This document shows positions 13,824-21,660 of a stretch of DNA of 21,967 nt, piece after piece (within the stretch, counting starts at the first letter, position 1; every line of letters starts with the position of its first letter). The DNA is taken from assembly GCA_023391335.1 (NCBI GenBank), contig JAEWBG010000086.1, forward strand, positions 1 to 21,967, read 5' to 3'. Position numbers and translations under genes: made by a program. The notes beneath the pieces are model-generated. The model did no database searches. It was not told the DNA's origin and worked only from the letters and a program-made list of their open reading frames with translations. The stretch comes from Pseudomonadota bacterium (lineage in GTDB: Bacteria > Pseudomonadota > Gammaproteobacteria > Steroidobacterales > Steroidobacteraceae).

Positions 13824-16751
13824 ATGCTTCGAAGACTAAAGAAGGGCGCGCTCGCCGGTGCGCCAGGGCTGGTTGCGCTCGCGATAGCGATGCCCGCAGC
13901 CAGTCAGACGACCGCGAGCAACAATGACGACACGCTAGAAGAAATTGTAGTGACAGGTCTGCGTGGTTCCTTGCAGAGGAACTTAGACCTGAAGCGCGAA
14001 GCTTCCGGTGTCGTAGACGTGATTTCGTCCGAAGACATCGGCAAATTCCCGGACTCGAACGTTGCAGCTTCGTTGCAGCGTATTCCAGGCGTGTCCATTC
14101 AGCGCAACGGCTATCGCGGCGAACCGACACGCATCACCGTGCGCGGATTCGGTGGCGACTTCAACGAAACGCTCGTCGATGGCCGTCGGCTCTCGACCGC
14201 GAGCGGTGGCCGCTCTGTCGATTTCACGACCGTGGGCGCGGATTTCGTCGGTTCGCTAGCGGTTCTCAAGACGCCCGACATTAGCCTGTCGAGCAGCTCC
14301 ATCGGTGCGACTGTGAACGTGATGTATCCGAAGCCGATGGACAAGCCCGGGCTGCGGATGGCGGTCAGCGCATCCGAGTCGCTTCAGGACGAATCGGGCG
14401 ATGCTTCGCCCACCGCGGGCATTCTGTTCAGCAACACATTCGCCGGCGATACGTTCGGCATTCTGGCTGACGTCATTTACAGCGAGCGTAAAACTGACAC
14501 CAATCGCGTGTTCGTCTCCGGTTGGGAAGGCGGGTACCTTCGCGAGTGTCAGCTCACCTCGGTGTGTACCGACGCGCAACTCAAGCAGCCCGGCACGATC
14601 ACGAGTTGGTATCAACAGCAGTTCGGTGCGGAGCAGGCGCAAACGAACGACAAGCGCGTCGACGGACGTATCGCTTTGCAGTGGCAGCCGAATGACAACC
14701 TTCTGCTTACTCTCGACGACAACTATTCGCGCCAGCAGGTGAAGACTTACACGTACGGCATTGGCGCTTGGTTCGACTTCAATGCATTCCGCAATGCGAA
14801 GTTGGACGAGAACGGCACCATTGTGGACTTCATCAATCTTGAAGACGTGATGAATCTCAATGCTGGCATCAATCGCGATTTGTTGGAGACGAATCAGATT
14901 GGCGCCAACGTGAAGTGGCAACAGAATGAGAATCTCAGCTACAACTTCGACATCGCCTATTCCAAGAGCCAGCTGAATCCCAATGGGCAGATCGGATTCG
15001 ACGGTGCTGACACGGGCTACGGCGGCGCACTGGGTTGCGACATGGGCGTGCGTGTGGTTGGCGACAGCAGCAACACGCTACCGCAGATGTCCACGTATGG
15101 GCCCGGATGCGACCAAGCGCGGGTGTTGGATCCTTCGGTAGTGGGCTCCCATGTTCTCGTCCGTACTCGGCAGGACACGCAGGACACGATCAAGCAGGGC
15201 AAGTTCGGTCTCACCTGGGAAGATGACAACGTCAAGTTGGATGCCGGCGGATCGTACATGGAAGACGCTTACGATCTGCAAAACTACAACACGTTCGCCA
15301 ACAACTTCTGGCAGGCATGGGCGGGATACGGCGCGCCATCGGGCCGCACGGCTGGTGTCGTGCTGCCGACGAGCCTGAGAAACGGAACCATCAGCACGTC
15401 CGGGTTCATTCCAGGATTCTCAGGCAACGGCGCTCTGCTGCCCGACCTCCTCGTGTACAACCCAACCGATCTGTATGGGTTTCTGGAAGGTCTCGGCGAT
15501 CCATGGGCGCAACAGATCGATGGATTCAATTATCCAGGACCTCTCAACGATCCGACGAACCCAGTGCCAACGAGGGCGAACTCGCTGTCCCGCTGCGCGC
15601 CCGGAGGCGATCACCCGGCGTTGTGCGACTATCACGGCTCGCTCGATCTGGCGCTCGATCCAGGCAGCGTCCAGCACATCAGAGAGGCGACGTGGGCAGC
15701 CTATCTGCGCGGCAATTTCACCGTATTGCTTGGTAGCAAGCCGCTGCACTTCAGCGCTGGTGTGCGACAAGAGCACACCCATGTGTCGTCTGCGGGCGTG
15801 GGCCGCGTTCCAACTCAGCTGAGTCTGAATCCGGCAGACCCCACATTGCTGTCCACGACTTACTCGGATCCTCAGCCTGTAGAAACCGGCAGCACCTACT
15901 CATACCTGTTGCCGAGCCTCGATGTGAAGTTGGAGCTCACGGATAACTTGCATCTTCGTTTCGATGCATCGCGAACGCTGACGCGTCCACCGCTGAATCT
16001 GCTCACGCCGGTTCTGAATGTCGGAGCATTGCCGCGCATCGGAGCGCTCAATGCGACAGGCGGCAACCCAACGTTGAGGCCCTATCTCTCCGACAACTTC
16101 GATTTGGGTGTCGAGTGGTATTACCAAACCAACTCCTATGCGGCGGTGAATTTCTTCTTCAAGAACGTCACCAATTTCATCGTGCAGGGCTCATCGCGCC
16201 AGACGATCAATGACGTGATCGATCCGTCGACTGGACAGAAGGCGCAGTACACGGTGACGCAGCAGGTTAACGGACCCGACGCGAGGGTGAACGGTGTGGA
16301 GATCGCGTGGCAACACGTGTTCGGCGAGACCGGCTTCGGCTTCAATGCCAATGCCACATTTGTCGATACCAACAAGCCTTACGATCGCAATGATCTTTCG
16401 ATCAGCGGTTTTGCTGTGGCGGGCTTGGCGAATTCCGCCAACCTGGTCGGGTTCTACGACAAGAATGGTTTCGAAGTGCGTCTTGCGGCGAACTGGCGCG
16501 ATGAATACCTGAGCCAGTTCGGTCAATCGCAGAATCTCTCGGCGTTCGGCACGGAGCCGACATTCGTCAATTCGAGCCTGCAGTTCGACTTGAGTGCGAG
16601 CTGGCAGGTTACCGACAGGTTCAACGTGTTCGTCGAAGCGTTGAATCTGACGAACGAAACGATGAGTACGCATGGCCGGTTCGACAACCAGCTGCTCGAC
16701 GTCTATGCATACGGACGGCGATACGCAGCGGGAGTGCGTTTCCGCATGTAG
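13824..16751 (+). CDS. TonB-dependent outer-membrane receptor
   Basis: A 975-aa receptor. A signal peptide (about 1-28, ending MPAASQ) is followed by a TonB-box-like LEEIVVTG (38-45). The plug domain carries VDVISSEDIGKFPDSNVAAS, LQRIPGVSIQRN and ITVRGFGGDFNETLVDGRR, as in the large Xanthomonas/Caulobacter-type receptor family. The rest is a 22-strand beta-barrel, with late motifs LRFDASRTLTRP and NLTNETMSTHGRF, ending in YAAGVRFRM. GGGAG lies eight bases before ATG 13824. Such receptors import large nutrients (often sugars or peptides) using TonB energy. The SapC gene follows after 100 bases. The substrate cannot be read from sequence; the PQQ dehydrogenase and TonB-like genes nearby suggest a carbon-source role. 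Confidence 0.95.
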   Translation: MLRRLKKGALAGAPGLVALAIAMPAASQTTASNNDDTLEEIVVTGLRGSLQRNLDLKREASGVVDVISSEDIGKFPDSNVAASLQRIPGVSIQRNGYRGEPTRITVRGFGGDFNETLVDGRRLSTASGGRSVDFTTVGADFVGSLAVLKTPDISLSSSSIGATVNVMYPKPMDKPGLRMAVSASESLQDESGDASPTAGILFSNTFAGDTFGILADVIYSERKTDTNRVFVSGWEGGYLRECQLTSVCTDAQLKQPGTITSWYQQQFGAEQAQTNDKRVDGRIALQWQPNDNLLLTLDDNYSRQQVKTYTYGIGAWFDFNAFRNAKLDENGTIVDFINLEDVMNLNAGINRDLLETNQIGANVKWQQNENLSYNFDIAYSKSQLNPNGQIGFDGADTGYGGALGCDMGVRVVGDSSNTLPQMSTYGPGCDQARVLDPSVVGSHVLVRTRQDTQDTIKQGKFGLTWEDDNVKLDAGGSYMEDAYDLQNYNTFANNFWQAWAGYGAPSGRTAGVVLPTSLRNGTISTSGFIPGFSGNGALLPDLLVYNPTDLYGFLEGLGDPWAQQIDGFNYPGPLNDPTNPVPTRANSLSRCAPGGDHPALCDYHGSLDLALDPGSVQHIREATWAAYLRGNFTVLLGSKPLHFSAGVRQEHTHVSSAGVGRVPTQLSLNPADPTLLSTTYSDPQPVETGSTYSYLLPSLDVKLELTDNLHLRFDASRTLTRPPLNLLTPVLNVGALPRIGALNATGGNPTLRPYLSDNFDLGVEWYYQTNSYAAVNFFFKNVTNFIVQGSSRQTINDVIDPSTGQKAQYTVTQQVNGPDARVNGVEIAWQHVFGETGFGFNANATFVDTNKPYDRNDLSISGFAVAGLANSANLVGFYDKNGFEVRLAANWRDEYLSQFGQSQNLSAFGTEPTFVNSSLQFDLSASWQVTDRFNVFVEALNLTNETMSTHGRFDNQLLDVYAYGRRYAAGVRFRM

Positions 16752-16761
16752 CGGTGAGCGA

Positions 16762-16790
16762 GCGAAGGGCGTGCCCGAGACGCCCTTCGC
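16762..16790 (+). terminator. Strong hairpin between receptor and SapC genes
   Basis: GCGAAGGGCGT (16762-16772) pairs perfectly with ACGCCCTTCGC (16780-16790) across a 7-base loop; flanking CGAG and CTCG extend the stem past a bulge. It begins 10 bases after the receptor stop. It could attenuate transcription into SapC, so receptor mRNA would exceed SapC mRNA, or stabilise the receptor transcript. No T run follows. Confidence 0.6.
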
Positions 16791-16851
16791 CTCGTTGCTA
16801 TGCGAGCCATCGAAGTTGATGGCTTACTTGCGATGTAGTGCGGGAGATGTC

Positions 16852-17526
16852 ATGCCCAATCACGAGTTACTCAATTCCGAACAGCACCGCCATTTGCGCG
16901 TTCGGCAGCGCCCGGGTGCTGATCCTCATTTCGTACAAATCGTGCCGGCCGAATTTGTTGCAGCAGCGGCGAACTGCCCGATCCTGCTCACCAAGCATCC
17001 GCAAACGGGCGAATTCTACGTCGGTGCAATGTTCGGATTTAGAGCCGGAGAGACTCTGCTCGAGAATGCGGCTGCACGCGGTGGTTTCGAACCGCTCGGA
17101 TTGCTGCGTGACGGCTTCTTTATTGCGGGCGAGAGCATCGCCGTGGATGTCGATCATCCACGATTCAGTACCACCGAAGGCGATCCTCTATTCGATGATG
17201 CGTTGATGCCGAGCACCGAACTGCGGCATGTGCAACGTGTGCTGGGTCAAGTCCAATCCGGCATCGAGCAATCCGACGCATTCGTGCGCGCGCTTCTGCA
17301 GTTCAAGCTAATCGAGCCGATCGACATCACTCTGAGATTCAATGATAGTGAGCAACTCGTGCTGCAAGGGCTTTATACGGTCAGCCTGGACAGATTTCGC
17401 GAACTCGATGATGCGGACGTTCTACAACTGGTGCGCGCCGGCCATGCACAGTTGATGTACCTCATGAACATGTCTCTGCACCAGATCTCTCGGCTCGCGA
17501 GTTTGCGCAACGCGCGTTGCTCGTGA
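16852..17526 (+). CDS. SapC family protein
   Basis: A 224-aa protein matching SapC (PF07277): VPAEFVAAAANCPILLTKHPQTGEFYVGAMFGF, RGGFEPLGLLRDGFFIAGESIAVDVDHPRF, then ADVLQLVRAGHAQLMYLMNMSLHQISRLA near the end. The start ATG 16852 has GGGAG five bases upstream; the frame extends upstream into the receptor gene without support. SapC genes commonly accompany TonB-dependent receptors in Xanthomonadales and Sphingomonadales, often with tryptophan halogenase and cupin-like genes, which are absent here. SapC was first described as a Campylobacter S-layer-associated gene; its role here is unknown. It ends 10 bases before the convergent SDR gene. Confidence 0.9.
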   Translation: MPNHELLNSEQHRHLRVRQRPGADPHFVQIVPAEFVAAAANCPILLTKHPQTGEFYVGAMFGFRAGETLLENAAARGGFEPLGLLRDGFFIAGESIAVDVDHPRFSTTEGDPLFDDALMPSTELRHVQRVLGQVQSGIEQSDAFVRALLQFKLIEPIDITLRFNDSEQLVLQGLYTVSLDRFRELDDADVLQLVRAGHAQLMYLMNMSLHQISRLASLRNARCS

Positions 17527-17536
17527 TCGCGCGCTG

Positions 17537-18295
17537 CTACTGAGCAACCCAACCCCCGTCCACGGCCAGTGCATGGCCGGTGACGAAGGACGCGTCATCG
17601 GAACAGAGCCACACGACTGCCTTGCCGATTTCCTCAGGCTTCCCGAGCCGTCCAATCGGTTCGCTCGCGACTAGCTGCCGATTCATGTCGGCGGTCGAAC
17701 TCATGATTCGATCTAGCATCGGCGTACGGATCGCGCCCGGGCACACTGCGTTGATGCGCACCCCGGACTTCCCGCATTCCAGCGCCGCCGCGCGCGTAAG
17801 TCCGATGACACCGTGCTTGCTCGCGGCATAAGCCGGCAGTTGCGGAAAGCCGACCAAGCCGGCAACTGACGAGCAATTGACGATCGCGCCGACGCCGCGC
17901 TTGAGCATCTGTTCCAACTCGGAACGCATGCACAGCCAAATGCCTTTTAGGTTCACCGCGATCACCCGATCAAAGTTCTGCTCGGTGCAATCAACCGTAG
18001 TTGCCATCTCGCCTTCAATCCCCGCGTTGTTGAAGGCGAAATCGAGTCTGCCGAAACGCTGCAACACCTTCTCGATGAGCGCGCTCGCTTCAGAGGCTTG
18101 CGAAACATCCGCGTGGATGAAAACGGCCTCGCTACCGCGCTCCCGGATTTCGCGCGCAATTTGCTCTCCCGCAGTATCTTGCACATCGGAGACGGCGACT
18201 CGGGCACCCGCTTCCGCGAACGCCAGTGCTGTCGCACGACCGATACCGGAGCTTGCACCGGTGATCACCGCAACCTCGTCCTTCCAGCGCTTCAT
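17537..18295 (-). CDS. Short-chain dehydrogenase/reductase (SDR, classical)
   Basis: A 252-aa classical SDR. The NAD(P) site TGASSGIG (13-20) is followed by a beta-alpha-beta segment. D62-type HADVS, the NNAG motif (about 89-92) and a catalytic SSVAG Ser are present, with YAASK giving the YxxxK Tyr and Lys. The CPGAIRTPM motif and the C-terminal GHALAVDGGW complete the pattern. SDLV...DVQ after the glycine motif ('VAVSDVQD') suggests preference for NAD, though cofactor choice is inferred. GAGGAGG lies four bases before the ATG at 18295. It likely oxidises an alcohol or reduces a ketone in the cytoplasm; the substrate is unknown. Confidence 0.93.
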   Translation of the reverse strand: MKRWKDEVAVITGASSGIGRATALAFAEAGARVAVSDVQDTAGEQIAREIRERGSEAVFIHADVSQASEASALIEKVLQRFGRLDFAFNNAGIEGEMATTVDCTEQNFDRVIAVNLKGIWLCMRSELEQMLKRGVGAIVNCSSVAGLVGFPQLPAYAASKHGVIGLTRAAALECGKSGVRINAVCPGAIRTPMLDRIMSSTADMNRQLVASEPIGRLGKPEEIGKAVVWLCSDDASFVTGHALAVDGGWVAQ

Positions 18296-18433
18296 GGGGC
18301 CTCCTCGTTTTGCCTTACTGCTGCGTCGTCGTAGCAGAGGCGAAAATAGCCCAGAACAATTTGCAGGGGCGCTGTTTAGGTGGAAGTCCGCAGTCGCTTG
18401 CGGTTTCCGTGAGCTAAACGGAGAGCAAGTCCT

Positions 18434-19069
18434 CTATGGCTCAGCGCGAGCGCTGACGCCCGCACGCGTGAATTCGAATTTTACGTACATGGTCCGCCGC
18501 TCGTGTGCCTGCGAAGGTGTGAAGGTCCATTTCTTGGCGGACTGGAGCGAGAGTCGCTCGAAGTAGCGACTGGGGCCGGCAATCTGCGATGTTGCTGAAG
18601 TAACGGCGCCTTCTTGGTTGAGTACCACCTGGATCGACACTCTGATAGTGCCGTGAATGGTGTTCAGTGCGCTGCGAGGTACGGTCGGAAGTACTTCATT
18701 GGTCGCAGTGGTCGCTGATTCCTTGTGCGTGGCCGATGTGGAAGGTGTGATGGCCGTGGGTGCTGGTGTTACGGGATGATCAGCCGCATGCGCTGTTGCT
18801 TGCTTGATCGGAATCGATGGCTGCGCGCGGGGTGTCGGCTCCGAATTGCGTCGCAACACGATTACCGCGAGAGCGGCAATCACCACCAATGCTATGACGC
18901 CCAAGATGAGTGAGCGGGGTCCTCGCGTAACGAATTGAGTTTGAGTCAGTGGGGGCGGCGAGTGGTCCGGGAGAATTCTCGCGCGAATCACGAGACGCAC
19001 GGTTGTTCGCTCGCTCGACTCCGCTGCATCTGCTGTGAAGTGTGCGGCCGACTGCTGACTCTCAGCCAA
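18434..19069 (-). CDS. TonB-like energy transducer protein
   Basis: About 211 aa. A ~50-residue cytoplasmic N-terminus precedes one membrane helix (SLILGVIALVVIAALAVIVL), then a Thr/Pro/Ala-rich periplasmic stretch. It ends in a TonB-C-like domain (IRVSIQVVLNQEGAVTSATSQIAGPSRYFERLSLQSAKKWTF TP). TonB proteins couple inner-membrane proton motive force to outer-membrane receptors. The long N-terminus is unlike standard TonB, whose helix is at the very start, and the Pro-rich spacer is short. The TTG start at 19069 is chosen for GAGGAG seven bases upstream; GTG at 19099 would add ten residues but has no ribosome-binding site. ExbB/ExbD genes are not nearby. Confidence 0.7.
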   Translation of the reverse strand: MAESQQSAAHFTADAAESSERTTVRLVIRARILPDHSPPPLTQTQFVTRGPRSLILGVIALVVIAALAVIVLRRNSEPTPRAQPSIPIKQATAHAADHPVTPAPTAITPSTSATHKESATTATNEVLPTVPRSALNTIHGTIRVSIQVVLNQEGAVTSATSQIAGPSRYFERLSLQSAKKWTFTPSQAHERRTMYVKFEFTRAGVSARAEP

Positions 19070-19173
19070 TGATGGGCTCCTCTGTGCGTAGGTGAGCACC
19101 GCGAAGATGCGGCCACACTCTACAACGAATTAGGAGCGTTCGATGTCAGCAATCGCTGGGCTCAGCCACGAAT

Positions 19174-19197
19174 CGGAGCTCGCTTGCGCGAGCTCCG
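19174..19197 (-). terminator. Terminator-like hairpin after the PQQ dehydrogenase gene
   Basis: A perfect 10-bp stem (CGGAGCTCGC at 19174-19183 with its complement at 19188-19197) closes a 4-base loop. It lies about 52 bases past the stop of the 19249-21660 gene on the minus strand and before the TonB-like gene. A T run is lacking, but stem and placement suit a terminator. Confidence 0.6.
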
Positions 19198-19248
19198 TTC
19201 AAGGTTGCAGAGACGATTCTGCGTCGCGATCTTGATTGACTCTTTACC

Positions 19249-21660
19249 CTAGTTGCAGCTCGACAACGACGAGATCCATTCGCGGATCAGTGCAACGCCC
19301 TTCTCGTCGATCTGTAGTCCGAGGCCCTGAGGCGGCATCTGATCCGGTGTGCCGCGCTGACTGATGCGCTTCACCAATGTCGAGCGATCGGGATCGCCGG
19401 GCGCAATGATGCGTGCGTTCGCGATGCCCAGATCGCTCGTATTGGGCACCACGTCGCAGGTCTTCGTGTTCGCGAATGTGGTCTGGTAGCGCAGATCCAT
19501 CGTGGCGCTCGTCGGACCACCCGGACGGTGGCAGAGCGAGCAATTCGTGTGCAGGTATGCTCGCGCACGTTCAGCAACCGTCCCTGCCGTGCCGTACGGA
19601 TCGGGATACGGTGTCTGCGCTGCCGGGTCTGCGATTGGCGGCGACAGCATATCGAGGGCACTCAGCGTCACGAGTTGATTCGCATCGCGATCCGTTTGCT
19701 TGTAGTGATAATTGAACGCGAGTTGTTGCGTCTCAGGTCCAAGCGGTCCCCCCGTGGCTTGGTTGTGGCACATCATGCATTGCGACTCGCTGGGATAAAT
19801 CCAGGTTTGTGCGCCGAACGCCTTCTGTTTGCCTCCATGCACCAGCGTTGCATCCTTGCCGTCCGCGTTCCACTCGTACGTGTAGCCTGCCCACACCCCA
19901 TCGGGATGGCGCATGAACAATCGCGTCTCGATGAGTTGATCGTTGAGGTGGAAGTTCTTCATCAGCACGGTCCGAGGCGGGAAATTCCAATCGCCGTCTG
20001 AGCCGACTTCGATCTTCCCGTCATCCGGCAATGCCATCCATCGATCCTTGACGGCTCCGTCGGACCAGAAACCGGCACTCGGTTGATACGGGATCAATCC
20101 GCTGGCGGGCTTGGTGTGATCGGTGGCATCTACGCAGCCTGTTTGCGAAAGCAGCGTGGGAGGACCACCGGTCACCGGTCCGCTGGCGGCGCCGGTAACG
20201 CGGAAGATGCCCTTACTGCCGCGAATGTCGATGTAGTAGAGCTCGCCATCATTGTCCTCTCCGAAAGAGGGAATGAGGTTGCCGGTTTCCAGTGCGGTGT
20301 CGGCCGTGACGGTCACCGTAGGCTTCGTGTCATTCGCGATGGCCCACACTTTTCCGGTCGAGAAGTCGGCAAAAATGTATTTGCCGATCAAATCCGGATA
20401 CGCCTTGCCGCGATAAACATAACCGCCGGTAACAGCCTGCCCCGTCGTATGCTCGAACTGTGCGACGGGCGGCGTCGGATTTTCCGGCTCGATGCAAGTC
20501 ACGCCGGTTCTCCGATTCGTTCCTTCGAAGCAGCGCCAGCCGTAGTTGCCGCCCTTTACGACGCGGTCGACTTCCTCGATCGTTGACTCGCCAACGTCGC
20601 CCACCCAAATATCGCCGTTCTCGCGGTCGAAGCTCCACCGCCATGGATTGCGGAATCCGGATGCGTAAATCTCTGGGCAGTTCTGTGTCCCGCTGCTACT
20701 GCCGGTCACGTTGCAAAACTCAGTGCTCGACGCGAAGGGGTTGTCTGCAGGTATGCCATAGGGCACATCACCGTTCGATTTGTTGATGTCGATACGAATG
20801 AATTTTCCCTTGATGGAAGTCATTTGCTGAGCGACGTCTACTTTGGCGCCGTTGCCATCGCCGACGCTCATGTAGAGGTACCCGTCACGCCCGAACAGAA
20901 TGTTACCGGCGTGGTGATTCACGCCTGGCTTGTAGACCGTGAGGATTCGCTTCTCGGAACTCGGATCCAGCGTCAATCCACCATCGTTGGTCGTGAATTC
21001 CGATAGATGCGTGTCCGGCCCTGTGTCGTGACGCTCCAATGACGTGTACGAGATGTACACCTTCGGCGTCGTCGGGTAATCCGGGTGAAACGCGATGCCA
21101 AGCAGACCGCATTCAGCGCAGGACCATTCGACTTGTGCGCTGATGTCTAGAACGAGCGAGGAACTGGTTACGTCCGGCCGATTCTCGAACATGCGCACCG
21201 TGCCGTTGCGGGTGCCGACATACCAGCGGCTCGAATCATGCGGCGGCATTCTCAAGGCGAGCCCCAGGTCCACGCCTCGCAAATTGGGATACACACGTTC
21301 CGACGCGATCGTCACGCTGCTGGGTGTTGCACGCTCGGGTGCAAGACACGTTGTGTTGCTGGGACGAGCGTCGAGTCCGACTGTCGCCGGAGGAGGTTCC
21401 GACGGCGAAGGAGTTGGCGTTGGCGTTGGAGTTGGCGTTGGCGTTGGAGTAGGCGTTGGAGTTGGTGTCGGCGTTGGTGTCGGAGCCGGAGTTGGCGTTG
21501 GAGCCGGCGTCGGCGTTGGTGTCGGCGTCGGTGTTGGTGTCGGTGAACCCGAAGAAGGTGGCGGATTGTTCTGCGCATCTTTGTGACTGCTGCCTCCGCA
21601 ACCGGAGATCAAAACGGCAGCAGAGACGAAGACGCTGGCCAATAGACTAACGCGAGGCAT
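19249..21660 (-). CDS. PQQ-type sugar dehydrogenase fused to SO2930-like diheme cytochrome c, lipoprotein
   Basis: An 803-aa protein. Lipobox LISGC puts the lipidated Cys at residue 21; residues about 40-89 are a Pro-Thr linker. Then comes a glucose/sorbosone dehydrogenase-type six-bladed propeller: NHHAGNILFGRDGYLYMSVG (from 248) and YASGFRNPWRWSFDRENGDI fit the sGDH-like active site with PQQ contacts. The C-terminal ~280 residues resemble SO2930-family diheme cytochromes (LIPYQPSAGFWSDGAVKDRW, then LIETRLFM). Heme sites are CMMCH (628-632) and CSLCH (707-711). The enzyme would oxidise a sugar or alcohol and pass electrons to its own hemes in the periplasm. Start ATG 21660 has GGGAG five bases upstream. 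Substrate and PQQ use are inferred. Confidence 0.9.
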   Translation of the reverse strand: MPRVSLLASVFVSAAVLISGCGGSSHKDAQNNPPPSSGSPTPTPTPTPTPTPAPTPTPAPTPTPTPTPTPTPTPTPTPTPTPTPSPSEPPPATVGLDARPSNTTCLAPERATPSSVTIASERVYPNLRGVDLGLALRMPPHDSSRWYVGTRNGTVRMFENRPDVTSSSLVLDISAQVEWSCAECGLLGIAFHPDYPTTPKVYISYTSLERHDTGPDTHLSEFTTNDGGLTLDPSSEKRILTVYKPGVNHHAGNILFGRDGYLYMSVGDGNGAKVDVAQQMTSIKGKFIRIDINKSNGDVPYGIPADNPFASSTEFCNVTGSSSGTQNCPEIYASGFRNPWRWSFDRENGDIWVGDVGESTIEEVDRVVKGGNYGWRCFEGTNRRTGVTCIEPENPTPPVAQFEHTTGQAVTGGYVYRGKAYPDLIGKYIFADFSTGKVWAIANDTKPTVTVTADTALETGNLIPSFGEDNDGELYYIDIRGSKGIFRVTGAASGPVTGGPPTLLSQTGCVDATDHTKPASGLIPYQPSAGFWSDGAVKDRWMALPDDGKIEVGSDGDWNFPPRTVLMKNFHLNDQLIETRLFMRHPDGVWAGYTYEWNADGKDATLVHGGKQKAFGAQTWIYPSESQCMMCHNQATGGPLGPETQQLAFNYHYKQTDRDANQLVTLSALDMLSPPIADPAAQTPYPDPYGTAGTVAERARAYLHTNCSLCHRPGGPTSATMDLRYQTTFANTKTCDVVPNTSDLGIANARIIAPGDPDRSTLVKRISQRGTPDQMPPQGLGLQIDEKGVALIREWISSLSSCN
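21394..21543 (-). repeat. Degenerate repeat encoding the Pro-Thr linker of the dehydrogenase
   Basis: About 150 bases of in-frame proline/threonine codons (plus-strand words GTTGGCGTTGGAGTTGGT and similar). It encodes the spacer between lipidated Cys and enzyme domain. The same architecture occurs in the lipoprotein at 10209-11174, with different codon pattern. Antisense frames through it are not genes. Confidence 0.85.

Noticed and set aside
17877..18566. 229-aa plus-strand frame
   Set aside because: Antisense to the well-supported SDR gene, with no ribosome-binding site or family resemblance.
21095..21586. Plus-strand 163-aa frame ending in Gly-Val repeats
   Set aside because: Antisense of the Pro-Thr linker and propeller of the dehydrogenase gene.
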